NCBI GenBank assembly: GCA_028716975.1
Contig: JAQUOU010000018.1
Coordinates: forward strand, 1 to 64,000
Direction: 5' to 3'
Origin: Methylobacter sp.
GTDB taxonomy: Bacteria > Pseudomonadota > Gammaproteobacteria > Methylococcales > Methylomonadaceae
Length of the DNA: 64,000 bases
The position numbers and the translations under genes are program-made. The notes under the pieces are model-generated. The model had not been told where the DNA came from, did no database searches, and saw only the letters and a program-made list of their open reading frames with translations. Shown piece by piece: positions 9,662-18,925 of the stretch (the first letter of the stretch is position 1; the number at the start of each line of letters is the position of its first letter).

Positions 9662-10468
9662 ATGACTACAGATAATTCCTCACTTACCGCCGAAGATTCC
9701 TGGCATAGCCTGAAACAGTTCACATCTGCGCGTATCGCCTTGGGGCGTGCAGGATTCAGCTTGCCGACCAAAGCAAACCTGGACTTTCAGTTAGCTCATG
9801 CTTTAGCTAGGGATGCTGTCAATATTCCGCTGGATTTCGGCAAGCTGGAGCAAGCGTTAAACGCGCTGGGCTATAAGACGCTTCCCCTGCAAACACAGGC
9901 CGAAAGTCATCAAATCTATTTGCAGCGACCAGATAAAGGCCGGTTATTAAACCTGGCGTCTATGGAAAGCATACAATGCGCAACTCAACAAATCGAACCG
10001 CCGGATATTGTTGTTATTGTCGCAGACGGGTTGTCTTCCAATGCTATTGAAAAACATGCCGTACAGTTTTTGGAGTTATTGTTCCCTCGATTGCGCCGCT
10101 TCGGTTACTTACTATCGCCAATCGCTCTGGTAAAATACGGCCGCGTAGCAATTGGCGATCCTGTTGCTGAACTCTTTTCAGCCAGGATGTGTATTGTTTT
10201 AATCGGAGAACGGCCAGGACTCAGTTCGCCTGACAGTATGGGGATTTATTTTACTTACCAGGCAAAAACCGGAAGCACGGATGCTGATCGAAACTGCATT
10301 TCCAATATTCATAAAAATGGACTCAGTTATGGACAGGCATTGGAAAAGCTGCTGTTTCTTGTAAGCGAATCGGACCGCCTGCAATTTTCCGGTGTCCATT
10401 TGAAAGATGAAACATCACATACATCGCTTGATAAGCGAAACAAGCCTACAAACTTTCTGCTGGATTAA
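9662..10468 (+). CDS. eutC: Ethanolamine ammonia-lyase small subunit EutC
   Basis: 268 residues, the cobalamin-binding small subunit. Recognisable features are the early TSARIALGRAG segment, DFQLAHALARDAV, PPDIVVIVADGLSS in the B12-binding Rossmann-like half, and VLIGERPGLSSPDSMGIYFT followed by DRNCISNIHKNGLSYGQA. The last 25 residues or so are polar and not conserved. Its start lies 9 bases after the eutB stop, which suggests translational coupling. Confidence 0.94.
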   Translation: MTTDNSSLTAEDSWHSLKQFTSARIALGRAGFSLPTKANLDFQLAHALARDAVNIPLDFGKLEQALNALGYKTLPLQTQAESHQIYLQRPDKGRLLNLASMESIQCATQQIEPPDIVVIVADGLSSNAIEKHAVQFLELLFPRLRRFGYLLSPIALVKYGRVAIGDPVAELFSARMCIVLIGERPGLSSPDSMGIYFTYQAKTGSTDADRNCISNIHKNGLSYGQALEKLLFLVSESDRLQFSGVHLKDETSHTSLDKRNKPTNFLLD

Positions 10469-10514
10469 TATGGGATAGCAGGGCCTTCAAGATGCCTATT
10501 TATTACCTACCCTG

Positions 10515-10877
10515 ATGAGAAACTTAAACGATATCTTTGAGGCGCTTTCAAAGTCCGCTTTCCGCAGCACATTTCACCTGAAAGGCAAGGATCTTGATTA
10601 TTTGCGCAGTAAAGGACTGCCGGTAATTCTTGTTCATGCCCGGGATTTTATCGCCAAGCGGCTAACGCCAGCCGTGCTTAAAAACGATGGGAAGCAAACT
10701 CCATTTGCCGGCCATCCTGTTTTTATTGCCCAACATGCCACAGCCTGCTGTTGCCGCGGATGTCTGGGAAAATGGCATAAGATACCCAAAGGCCATACGC
10801 TTACTCCGGCTGAGGAAGCTTATATAGTCGCAGTGCTTGAACGATGGCTTGTTAAGGAAACGAAAATAAGGCCTTAG
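10515..10877 (+). CDS. DUF4186-family protein
   Basis: 120 residues. The pattern fits the small DUF4186 family: FHLKGKDLDYLRSKG, then HARDFIAKRL, then QHATACCCRGCLGKWHKIPKG with a Cys cluster, and LTPAEEAYIVAVLERWL at the end. The CCCRGC-to-H spacing suggests metal binding (inference). It lies 46 bases after eutC and may end that transcript. Function unknown. Confidence 0.75.
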   Translation: MRNLNDIFEALSKSAFRSTFHLKGKDLDYLRSKGLPVILVHARDFIAKRLTPAVLKNDGKQTPFAGHPVFIAQHATACCCRGCLGKWHKIPKGHTLTPAEEAYIVAVLERWLVKETKIRP

Positions 10878-11570
10878 CACTGGTTCGTTCATGTCGCTTA
10901 CGTCAACTTCCTAATTAATTTCTTTTCAAGAGCGCGCTTTTACTGTTGTTTATTGATAAGCTGATCCAGCTCCTTTGCTCGAGTCGAACGTTTTCATTAA
11001 TTCATTGTTAAGCTGACTGGGGTATTGTATATTTACAACTAATGTTGGTATCACGATACTGCTGTTTTAAAGTCTGCCCTCCAGCGCGGCACTGACAGGA
11101 GTTCTTTATGAAACATAGTGATTTCAAGTATTCGCGTGCGATTGACAGGTAGCCATTGCTGTTAGTACCGGAGATGATAGTTTTTCATGCCGGTGAATCA
11201 ATTTTCACGGCAGAGAACCAGAGCCATAATGTTCTTGGGTACGCCAAACTTGAACATAAGCTTTAATCATTATCCTGATATTTCGTGGTTAACAATTAAT
11301 ATTTAAAGCTGATTGTGCAGTTTATTGTTGCCGTAATGCGCGTTATCCTTTAACGTATTAACAGGGAAATCGATAGTATTGCAAAGCAATATTAGGAGGA
11401 GAGGATTTGAAATCAAGTTATCCAATAGGCTTCATCAAAAGGATTTGCCCGGTAATAAATAATGTGAAGCGCAGGCAGATCTTTGTTATTACTGCTCAGG
11501 CAAGTTATCAACTTATAAAAAAAATAGAAATTCTACTGGCAAATCCGGTTTTATTAAGGATAGATTGCCT
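10878..11570. other. Intergenic region, about 690 bases, with one broken small frame
   Basis: No sure gene. An ATG at 11108 with a good AGGAG six bases upstream opens a frame that meets TAG at codon 15 (11150-11152), then continues open to TAA at 11264-11266 (53 codons in all). The second half has a faint PAS-like look (ITPEM absent, but AENQSHNVLGY present). It may be a decayed fragment. The last 200 bases before the glycosyltransferase include an AGGAGGAG tract near 11394-11402 with no obvious frame behind it. Confidence 0.3.
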
Positions 11571-12464
11571 ATGACTGCAGTAATCTCAGCCATTATCGTC
11601 AATTACAACGCCGGCGATTTGTTGTACGAATGTGTTGAGTCATTATTGAAGTGCCCGTTAAGAATTGAAATTATCGTTGTTGATAATGCCTCTTCCGATG
11701 GCAGCCTGAAGTCTCTTGCTGACGTGCCGCAAATAAAAATCATTCGAAATACCCTGAATACAGGTTTCTCTGCGGGTTGTAATAAGGGATTAAAAGCGGC
11801 TAATGCAGATTATTTACTGTTTTTGAATCCGGATTGCAGTCTGGATCCCCATGCTATTTATGAGCTGATACAGGCGTTGAAATCAGATGAGTCAGTGGGC
11901 ATGGTAGGCGGTTTGCTTATGAATCCGGATGGCTCCGAGCAGGGAGGGGGGCGCCGGGCAGTACCTACGCCCTGGCGCTCATTTGTCCGGGTCTTTGAGC
12001 TAAGCCGTTTTGCCAACCGTTGGCCCCGGCTGTTTTTTGATTTTTATTTACACAAGCAACCTTTACCCGCAAAGCCTGTTGAGGTAGAAGCCATTTCCGG
12101 CGCTTGCATGCTGGCTAAGCGCGGAGCAATTGAGGATGTCGGCCTATGGGACGAAGGTTATTTTTTACATTGCGAAGATTTGGATTGGTGCATGCGCTTT
12201 CGAAAAAGGGACTGGAAAATATTATTTGTACCCTCTGCCCGAATCATGCATGCACTGGGAGTGTGTAGCCGTTCCTCTCCCATTTTTGTGGAATGGCACA
12301 AACATAAAGGCATGATGAGATTTTACCGGAAATTCTTTCGCCATCAATATCCTGGCGTGCTGATGGGAATAGTGACGATTGGGGTGTGGCTGCGGTTTGG
12401 TGTTCTTGCATGGTATTATAGTATTAAGCACGTGGGACGACTGTTAGGGGCTGAACGTGGGTGA
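11571..12464 (+). CDS. Family 2 glycosyltransferase
   Basis: About 297 residues of a GT-A fold transferase. SAIIVNYNAGDLL begins the nucleotide-binding core, VVDNASSDGS follows, and LFLNPDC carries the DxD-like position. EAISGACMLAKRGAIEDVG, then WDEGYFLHCEDLDWCMRFRK, is typical of rhamnosyltransferase-like GT2 enzymes. A hydrophobic segment near the C-terminus may bind the membrane. The ATG at 11571 is chosen over TTG 11565 because AAGGA at 11556-11560 is at a good distance. It overlaps the next gene by 8 bases, and hopanoid or envelope glycan decoration is plausible from the context (inference). Confidence 0.85.
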   Translation: MTAVISAIIVNYNAGDLLYECVESLLKCPLRIEIIVVDNASSDGSLKSLADVPQIKIIRNTLNTGFSAGCNKGLKAANADYLLFLNPDCSLDPHAIYELIQALKSDESVGMVGGLLMNPDGSEQGGGRRAVPTPWRSFVRVFELSRFANRWPRLFFDFYLHKQPLPAKPVEVEAISGACMLAKRGAIEDVGLWDEGYFLHCEDLDWCMRFRKRDWKILFVPSARIMHALGVCSRSSPIFVEWHKHKGMMRFYRKFFRHQYPGVLMGIVTIGVWLRFGVLAWYYSIKHVGRLLGAERG

Positions 12465-13404
12465 GAAATTAGTGGGTTTGCTGGGAGCAACTAGCATGGT
12501 CGGAGAGTCTTTGTTGCCATTATTGACGCAAGCAGGCTGGCAAGTGAGAGCGTATTCGCGTCAGCTGGTAAATAGCTCAACTGAAGATATAACATGGCAG
12601 CAGCTTCCCTCGACTTCATCGGGCTGTAATAAAGAGTCCTTAATATTAATGGCCGGCAAAAGCAAATTGAGGCAACCTGAAGCAAGCGGGTTTAATAAGA
12701 ATCCTTCTAAAAATATCAGCTATTGGGTTTCTGTCGCGCCTATATGGATCTTAGTGGATTATCTAAATTTTCTTGAACAACATAATGCGCGGCGCATTGT
12801 GGCTTTGTCTTCCACGAGCCGGTTTACCAAAAACGACTCTCCTGATCCTGAGGAACGAATAAATGCGCATCGACTTGCAGATGCTGAGGAAAAAATACGG
12901 GATTGGGCTGAAAACCACGGCATAGAATGGGTAATTCTAAGGCCAACATTAATCTATGGCAGAGGACGTGACAAAAATATTTCCGAAATAGCGCGCTTTA
13001 TTTGCCGCTTTGGGTTTTTCCCTATATTCGGATCAGCCCTTGGTTTGCGTCAACCGGTGCATGTAGCCGATGTTGCTGACGCCTGCATTGCTGCCCTACA
13101 GGCTCCCAGCGCGACGAACCGGGCCTACAACATTTCAGGCGGAGAAACGGTAACCTACCGGCAGATGGTTTGCCGAACGTTTATCGTGCTGGGTCGGCGT
13201 CCTCGGCTGGTGAAAGTGCCGATCGCCATATTCAGCTTTGCATTAGCCTGTTTACGTATGCTGCCTCGCTACCAGAAGTGGTCTGTGGCAATGGCGGAAC
13301 GAATGAATAGAGACTTGGTATTTAATCATGAAGAGGCAACGCGGGACTTCGGCTTTAAGCCACGCGCTCTTGTGCTCACGGCTGCGGATGTATCAATTAA
13401 CTAA
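12457..13404 (+). CDS. NAD-dependent epimerase/dehydratase family protein
   Basis: 315 residues starting at GTG and overlapping the glycosyltransferase end. An N-terminal Rossmann motif GLLGATSMVGESL is seen, then IVALSSTSRF, and WVILRPTLIYGRGRDKNI as in extended SDR sugar enzymes. QPVHVADVADACIAAL and YNISGGETVTYRQM are typical of the substrate half. The usual YxxxK is not clear, so this may be an atypical or non-catalytic member. The overlap says it works with the glycosyltransferase, probably on a sugar nucleotide or a lipid-linked sugar. Confidence 0.78.
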   Translation: MGEKLVGLLGATSMVGESLLPLLTQAGWQVRAYSRQLVNSSTEDITWQQLPSTSSGCNKESLILMAGKSKLRQPEASGFNKNPSKNISYWVSVAPIWILVDYLNFLEQHNARRIVALSSTSRFTKNDSPDPEERINAHRLADAEEKIRDWAENHGIEWVILRPTLIYGRGRDKNISEIARFICRFGFFPIFGSALGLRQPVHVADVADACIAALQAPSATNRAYNISGGETVTYRQMVCRTFIVLGRRPRLVKVPIAIFSFALACLRMLPRYQKWSVAMAERMNRDLVFNHEEATRDFGFKPRALVLTAADVSIN

Positions 13405-13429
13405 ACCTTAGCTCGACTTTATCCATTAA

Positions 13430-13740
13430 GCCGCATAACAAACGGCGTCAGATAAACGCTCCAGGATGGGGATCAAGGGCTTGAGCAGATCATAGATCGT
13501 CCAGAGGCAACAGCGTCTTGCGCCGGGTTTCGACGATAACGGCCGCCTCCACGGCGGTCAACATACTGCTCTGGCCCGGCTTTGCGTCGCACGGGAGGTC
13601 TTCTACGGCGCCTCGCTGTTTGCATTTACGGACCGTTTGAGGATTAATGCGATGCTGTTCGGCTATTTCTCGGATGCGCGTATCCTATGCTTGTATTTTT
13701 GCTCGGGTACGGTGCGTGGTTGTGGCTGTTCTGTGTAATA
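13430..13740 (-). pseudogene. IS481-type transposase remnant, N-terminal third
   Basis: The minus strand reads ATTTHRTRAKIQA, a TAG, then IREIAEQHRINPQTVRKCKQ and GAVEDLP, and later AAVIVETRRKTLLPLDDL followed by stops. This is the N-terminal HTH part of the IS481 group in which the sequence TTTHAxRxxIQ...INPKTVxKWRKR...LLPLDDCLYAL is common. At least two nonsense codons and loss of the rve core mark it as dead. The rest of the gap to hpnN (13741-13982) shows nothing. Confidence 0.7.
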
Positions 13741-13982
13741 GTTATCCCCCGCCTTTCCTCTTTAAAATATACCACTTAACAGTGAGACTCAACAGGCCTC
13801 AATTGCCTGATTAAGTCCCTGTCTACTCTCGCGAACCACCGAACCTTTGATACAAAATAATTCGAAAGGGAATACCCTGCATAGCAGCCTATGAAAATAT
13901 GTTGGGCCTTTGTTGACTAACAATACTGAAAAACCGGCGACATTATAAAAACTTAAAAATGTTGAAGCGAGTTGTACATTAA

Positions 13983-16541
13983 CTATTCCAGCAAGGCGTT
14001 TAATAGAAAAAAACTGCAGGCAAGGGAATATGACAAAGCAATCGTTAATAATTTACCCATACTGCTGGTGCCTGGATGTGAAGAAATAGCCAAGGAGCCA
14101 AAGGCAACCAGAGCTGTCGCCGCACTAAAAAGCACGGCTCGCGCCATGCTGGATTGCATTGGATTTTTCTGTCCCGCTCTTGCGTACGATACAAAATAAA
14201 TGGCGTAAGAAACGCCCAGGCTTAAAAGTAAAGGAATGGCTATGATATTGGCAAAATTTAAAGGGAGTCCTATCAGGACAATGGTCGCCATGGTTAAGAT
14301 TCCTGCAAGAATCAATGGAGCCATAAGAATAACCACATCGCGCGCGCTGCGTAGTACTGCAAAAGACAAAAGGGCAATCGTTAGTAGCGCGTAAATTCCA
14401 GCATAGATAAAGGCTTGTGTCACGGTATGCGCCGATTCCTGGATCGAAATAGGCGTCCCCGTTGCATCCGGAGCAACTTCTCTTACCGCATGGGTAAAAG
14501 CGACCAGTGTTTCATGATTGCGCGGATTGCCTTTGGGATAAACCTCTATTAAAGCTTGACCGTCTGGCGTAACCCAGTCGCGCCGCAAATCCTCCGTGAT
14601 AGTAGCGGTTGACACCTCTTCGGCGCTTAAGCTTAGTTTGATAGCTTCCAGTTTTGCTTGCATCACGGTAACGAGATCGTCTTGCAATCTTGGTAACAGA
14701 AGGTGATCATGGCGTTCAATAACGGCTTCAATTGCCTTTGCCAACCTTGACACTGAAGGCGGTTGATTGGGGACGGCGCGCAACTCTTCCACAAGCTTAT
14801 GCAAAGAAGCAAGAATCTCAGCATCTTTGAGCGGTGTTTGTGTCATATTTTCTGTCAAGGTCGACGCAAAAATCACGCTGGCATCGCTGATAAGGGCCAG
14901 TTTCTCCTCTTGATCATCCGGGACAAAATTTCCCAAGGTCAGTACATGATCCACCTGCGGCAATTTTTGCAGTGTTCCAGCCAAGACTTGTGCTTCTTTC
15001 AAGGAATGACGCAAAATATCGATCGTATAGATATTAAAGTCGGGGTCTTTCATGGCATCCAGCAACGTTGAAACAGATTCAGTTTGAGGATCTTTCAGGT
15101 TTAACGGATCAAAATCAAATCGGACCCGCGTAGCAATGCCAATTCCGATGACGGCAATCAATAAACTCACCAGCAAAATTTTACGCCTGTTCGTTTGAAT
15201 AAATACATCAACCGGCGCGGCCCATTTAAAACCAACAGGTTCTGGTTCTGCGGGCGGGCGAAAAAAGGCGAGCAAAGCTGGCAGTAGAGTGATGTTCAAG
15301 AGATAGGCGATAATCATCCCCGTCCCAGCAATCAAGCCAAGTTCGGAAACGCCGCGATACGCGGTAGGAATAAAGGCGAAAAAGCCGAGCGAAGTTGATG
15401 CGGCTGCCATTGTCAGAGGTAAGGCAATGAGCTGTCCCGTTCGTTTCATGGCTTTGGCATGCTCTGGCTCCCGATGGTGCTGATCGCGATACCGAACGGC
15501 GAACTGAATGCCGAAATCCACCGCAATACCAATAAACATAACCGCAAAGGCGACGGAAATCAGATTCAGCGATCCAACGGCCAAAAGCGCAAAGGCGGTG
15601 GTCATGATCAGCCCTACAATCAAGGTTAACAGGATGGGGATGACAATCCTAAAGGAACGTAATGCCAACCATAGAATGATTAACACCAAAACAATCGATA
15701 GAATCGCGGCGCCGCCTGTTCCCTCTGCGACACTGGCAAATTCCTCGTCATTTAAGGCAATCGCTCCTGTCAGTCTGACACGCACCCCATGATCGGGCGT
15801 TAAATGCAGTTCGCTTACTACGGTGCGGATAGCATTGCTGGCAGCGGCTCCTGGTTGCAATGCCGTAAAATCCAGAATGGGCTTTGTCAGAATAAATTTG
15901 CGCAAATCGCGGGGCAGCGACTTTTGACTGGAACTCATTGTTTGCCATGACAAAGGTTTAGCCTGCCCAGCCAAATCGGCTTCAATAGTGTCAGCAATGG
16001 TGTTAAAAGGAGCATCAAGTTGCTTGAAATCCGTTTCTCCACGCTGAACACCTTGCAGCATGAAACTAATCATGCCAAAGAATCCTCGCAGGCTGGGATC
16101 GCCGGCTAAAATACCCAATACGGGTTCAGCCTCAATCATCTGATTCAAAGTCGTGTCGAGTTCATCCTTTGATAGAAACAACAAACCGTTTTTTTGGAAA
16201 AAAGGAATTTTGTCAGGCCGAATAACCTGCGAAAACCGCTCAGGCATAGTGCGAAGTTTTAGGGTAAGAGCTTCAGCGGCTGCCTCTGCGGCATCAGGCG
16301 TATCGCCATCAACGACAACGACCAGCAAATCAGATTTTTGAGGAAATCCTTTCTCAACCGCGGCTTCGCGGATACGCCAATCCAGATCAGCCGAGATTAG
16401 TTGATTAATATCCGTGTTAATCTTGAAATGCCCCATAACATACCAGCCCAACCCCAGTGACATTAGAAAGGCGAGCAGCACAAGTGCCGGCGCGAAACGC
16501 TGGCTAAAATCAACAAGGCGGCCAATGAATAATGAAAGCAA
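13983..16541 (-). CDS. hpnN: Hopanoid transporter HpnN (RND superfamily, MMPL-like)
   Basis: 852 residues with the RND two-half layout: TM1, a large periplasmic loop starting HFKINTDINQLISADLDWR, a five-helix bundle with VDFGIQFAVRYRDQHH, a second loop after TM7 (VRFDFDPLNLKDP), and a second bundle ending near the C-terminus. HpnN moves hopanoids to the outer membrane and is cotransported with hopanoid genes in other bacteria. The stop comes just after LLNALLE, slightly short of the usual FVLPALLG tail, so the last few residues may be altered. Its own minus-strand transcription unit is flanked on both sides by transposase debris. Confidence 0.9.
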   Translation of the reverse strand: MLSLFIGRLVDFSQRFAPALVLLAFLMSLGLGWYVMGHFKINTDINQLISADLDWRIREAAVEKGFPQKSDLLVVVVDGDTPDAAEAAAEALTLKLRTMPERFSQVIRPDKIPFFQKNGLLFLSKDELDTTLNQMIEAEPVLGILAGDPSLRGFFGMISFMLQGVQRGETDFKQLDAPFNTIADTIEADLAGQAKPLSWQTMSSSQKSLPRDLRKFILTKPILDFTALQPGAAASNAIRTVVSELHLTPDHGVRVRLTGAIALNDEEFASVAEGTGGAAILSIVLVLIILWLALRSFRIVIPILLTLIVGLIMTTAFALLAVGSLNLISVAFAVMFIGIAVDFGIQFAVRYRDQHHREPEHAKAMKRTGQLIALPLTMAAASTSLGFFAFIPTAYRGVSELGLIAGTGMIIAYLLNITLLPALLAFFRPPAEPEPVGFKWAAPVDVFIQTNRRKILLVSLLIAVIGIGIATRVRFDFDPLNLKDPQTESVSTLLDAMKDPDFNIYTIDILRHSLKEAQVLAGTLQKLPQVDHVLTLGNFVPDDQEEKLALISDASVIFASTLTENMTQTPLKDAEILASLHKLVEELRAVPNQPPSVSRLAKAIEAVIERHDHLLLPRLQDDLVTVMQAKLEAIKLSLSAEEVSTATITEDLRRDWVTPDGQALIEVYPKGNPRNHETLVAFTHAVREVAPDATGTPISIQESAHTVTQAFIYAGIYALLTIALLSFAVLRSARDVVILMAPLILAGILTMATIVLIGLPLNFANIIAIPLLLSLGVSYAIYFVSYARAGQKNPMQSSMARAVLFSAATALVAFGSLAISSHPGTSSMGKLLTIALSYSLACSFFLLNALLE

Positions 16542-16692
16542 GTCAAGAACTCCGGCTATAAAGGTAATTATTATGCGAATTAAGAGCTAAAAAATAGCCA
16601 GTTCATTGGGTTATGCTTAAGATACGAGAAAAGGCTCTAAGTAATTTCATCATCTTGAGGGTACCGATGAACTGACAGGATCAATTAATAAC

Positions 16693-17312
16693 ACAAATCT
16701 TCATGTAGGCAAGCATTATCAAAATCATTTATGGGTCTATAGCCAGCGAATGATCAATTACGCCGACCTCAGGTTTTCTGACGAAGAAGTAATTACGCTC
16801 TATCTTTTCGGTGTCATTGATAAAAACAGAGAACTTAAAAAAGCTATGGCTATGCGAATCTTCATTTGTGCGACAGGTTTCCTCGCTTGACCCGCTATAC
16901 CGCTGATGTGCCGCTTGAATAAGGATGAACGCTCAATTAAACACATCTAACAATCATCCATTGAATTTGGCAGAGTATTCCCCATTTAAACGAATGAGGA
17001 ATACGGCAAGGACAAACCCTCTTCTGATCACTATCAGGCGAATGGAAACGAATTAACCGCACAACAGCAGTGCTGGCCCAATCATTTGCAGCACTGTCAA
17101 AACTCTGTAACGGGTATGGCCGCCTATGCCCGCTCCCATCAGTCACTTAACGCAACAGAGTGCTTAAACTGAAGAACCTTTGCCAGATTGAACTCACCCG
17201 TCATCGCTTTATTTTTAATTTGGCGGTCTTGGCGGTCAATCTCATGGCCTATGGCTGGTTCCATAACAAGCCGCCCACCCTCTCCCTAAACCAGGTCAAT
17301 GGCTTGCTTTAG
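16693..17312 (+). pseudogene. Degenerate DDE transposase (IS4/IS982-like)
   Basis: Plus-strand pieces in more than one frame resemble a single transposase. The N-terminal part reads QRMINYADLRFSDEEVITLY and FGVIDKNRELKKA. The C-terminal tail reads LKNLCQIELTRHRFIFNLAV and LMAYGWFHNKPPTLSLNQVN. The middle is full of stops and frame changes, so the catalytic core is gone. Family placement between IS4 and IS982 types is uncertain. Confidence 0.6.
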
Positions 17313-17469
17313 GCTTGATTGCTTATCCCGAACTCAGGTTAAGTGATACACGAAAATAATAATAGTCGCTTCAAATGAAGCACCGAAAAATAGGGGGGAT
17401 TTTTAGCCAAGAAGATGTGATTTGAAGCCCCATATAAGCTGGCGCGTATATGGGTAGAATAAATTTGTA

Positions 17470-17504
17470 AGTCTATCAGGAAACCGAAGGTGTCCTGATA
17501 GACT
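17470..17504 (-). terminator. Hairpin downstream of the 17614-18000 gene
   Basis: Perfect 12-bp arms AGTCTATCAGGA (17470-17481) and TCCTGATAGACT (17493-17504) enclose an 11-base loop. On the minus strand the stem is followed by an A/T-rich stretch without a clean U-run. It lies about 110 bases after the stop of the secreted-protein gene, so it is a likely but imperfect terminator. Confidence 0.5.
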
Positions 17505-17613
17505 ACTATTGTTTAATTGCAAAAATTATTTATTTTTTCCCATTAACTTATTAATTATTAAGTAAGTTAAGTCAAAAAGTATGATGTGAATTAATGCAAT
17601 TAAGCACTAGGTA

Positions 17614-18000
17614 TTACAATAAGTCTTTTAGTCCAAGAAAACCTCTATGAGCGTCTCTTAATTCTTGTTCAGCTTCTTGTAAAGCGCCTTCCTTAGAATG
17701 AGTGCGTGCTGATTTTAATTTATTATTAGCTTTTGAGCGCGCCATATCCACTCTATCGTTTGCATTTATTTCCTTGCTGGAATCAAGTGCATCTTTGACA
17801 AGTTTAGAAACTGCCTCACCATCTGAGCCAGTAGTAATAGCATCGATGGCTGTTTGTATTTTAGCAACTGTAAGGTCAATTGCTTCAGCAGGTTTATATA
17901 CAATTCTACCTTCGCCGGCTTCAGCCAATACTGACGTCGAAACAGCACCGATAGAAGCTGTAATGAATAAAGACAGTAAGATTTTTTTTAAGATTTTCAT
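17614..18000 (-). CDS. Small secreted helical protein, paralogue A (SmbP-like)
   Basis: 128 residues. A Sec signal peptide (MKILKKILLSLFITASIGAV, cleavage near VLAEAG) precedes a mature part of about 100 residues that is mostly charged and helical. It shares the pattern KANNKLKxAR, then AExxLRxAxxxF, with the neighbour at 18180-18566, so the two are paralogues by tandem duplication. The fold resembles the description of small periplasmic metal-binding proteins, but no His-rich repeats are present, so metal binding is only a guess. No known function. Confidence 0.75.
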   Translation of the reverse strand: MKILKKILLSLFITASIGAVSTSVLAEAGEGRIVYKPAEAIDLTVAKIQTAIDAITTGSDGEAVSKLVKDALDSSKEINANDRVDMARSKANNKLKSARTHSKEGALQEAEQELRDAHRGFLGLKDLL

Positions 18001-18130
18001 ATTTCATTAATCCTCAAGTTGTTTTATTAATATTTTTGACAAATTAACATATTTTTAAAAATTTCAATTTCTGTCTCTAAGCCTAAAAAGCAAAGCGTAG
18101 AGTAGAAGCGCACTTTCAGAAGCTAAGTAT

Positions 18131-18165
18131 CAGATTCAATTATCCTGTTAGTCTAATTGAATCTG
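18131..18165 (-). terminator. Hairpin downstream of the 18180-18566 gene
   Basis: Perfect 12-bp arms CAGATTCAATTA (18131-18142) and TAATTGAATCTG (18154-18165) with an 11-base loop lie 15 bases after the stop. The geometry is the same as that of the hairpin after the paralogous gene. No clear U-tract is present. Confidence 0.5.
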
Positions 18166-18179
18166 ACCTAACCGCTTGA

Positions 18180-18566
18180 TTATTTATGATTTGCGTCGTA
18201 GGTGGCTTTCATTGTTTGAAAATCAGCCAAAGCTTCCCTCAGCTTTGCTTCAGCTGGTTGCACTTCATCTTTCTCGAATGCTTCGCGAGCAGCTTTTAAT
18301 TTATTATTTGCTTTCTCACGTTGACGTTCGGTTAATTCATAACGAAACTCCTTTTGTATTTGACGAGCTTCATTAATGGCTTTTACGATCGCTGCTTTGT
18401 CGCCGCCTTTTTCTACTAGACCAACGGCCTCTTCTATTTTAGCAATTGATTTTTCAGCGGCTTCTGTAACTTTAGCTTCGCCTGTAGCTGCAGCATAAAC
18501 TGCCGATGAAGCTGCTATAGACGCCGTTATAATAATAGAAACGAGAAGTTTTTTTAATATTTTCAT
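18180..18566 (-). CDS. Small secreted helical protein, paralogue B (SmbP-like)
   Basis: 128 residues with a signal peptide (MKILKKLLVSIIITASIAAS, cleavage near VYAAAT) nearly identical at the N-terminus to paralogue A. The mature helical domain has AAEKSIAKIEEAV, then ERQREKANNKLKAAREAF and AEAKLREALADF. An AGGAGG-like sequence just upstream of the ATG (rc of CCTCCT near 18580) suggests strong translation. It has its own hairpin terminator, so each paralogue may form its own transcript. Role unknown; periplasmic location is likely. Confidence 0.78.
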   Translation of the reverse strand: MKILKKLLVSIIITASIAASSAVYAAATGEAKVTEAAEKSIAKIEEAVGLVEKGGDKAAIVKAINEARQIQKEFRYELTERQREKANNKLKAAREAFEKDEVQPAEAKLREALADFQTMKATYDANHK

Positions 18567-18733
18567 GGGTTGTTAAACCTCCTTATTGATAGTTATAGTA
18601 TTCAGTCCTAACCATTAAAATGAGGCATCGGAAATAACAAAGCCAAGCTGCAAATCAATTAATAGCTACGTACCGCACGGCATTCTAACATAGAATAACA
18701 ATTAGAAAAGATTGAAAACAGCAATAATGAAGA

Positions 18734-18925
18734 TTATTCATCATCCCTTTTGACCTCCAGGTATATTTCACCTGTCTCATCAATGGAAACTGAAAATAAA
18801 ATCGGCGAGCAGCAGACTGAGCAATCTTCAAAATACTCCTGCGCTCCGGAAGAGGTGTCCACTAAAACATTAATGAATTCACCGCAATACGGGCACACTA
18901 CACTAATATCTTCCTGATAGTGCAT
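18734..18925 (-). CDS. CPXCG-motif Cys-rich small protein
   Basis: 63 residues with two Cys pairs: VVCPYCGEFINV near residue 10 and FEDCSVCCSPILF near residue 35, then an acidic tail. The CPxCG...CxxCC arrangement defines the CPXCG-motif family, a probable zinc ribbon of unknown role. Its ATG overlaps the stop of the upstream SDR gene (TAATG), which indicates translational coupling. Confidence 0.82.
   Translation of the reverse strand: MHYQEDISVVCPYCGEFINVLVDTSSGAQEYFEDCSVCCSPILFSVSIDETGEIYLEVKRDDE

Larger units (their letters stand above)
16542..17613. other. Gene-poor region around a dead transposase
   Basis: Apart from the transposase remnant at 16693-17312 and the hairpin at 17470-17504, nothing coding was recognised. 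17313-17469 shows only AT-rich sequence. Confidence 0.4.

Noticed and set aside
17614-18566. SmbP metal-binding function for the small secreted proteins
   Set aside because: The His-rich repeats of SmbP are absent, so only a loose likeness in size and location is claimed.
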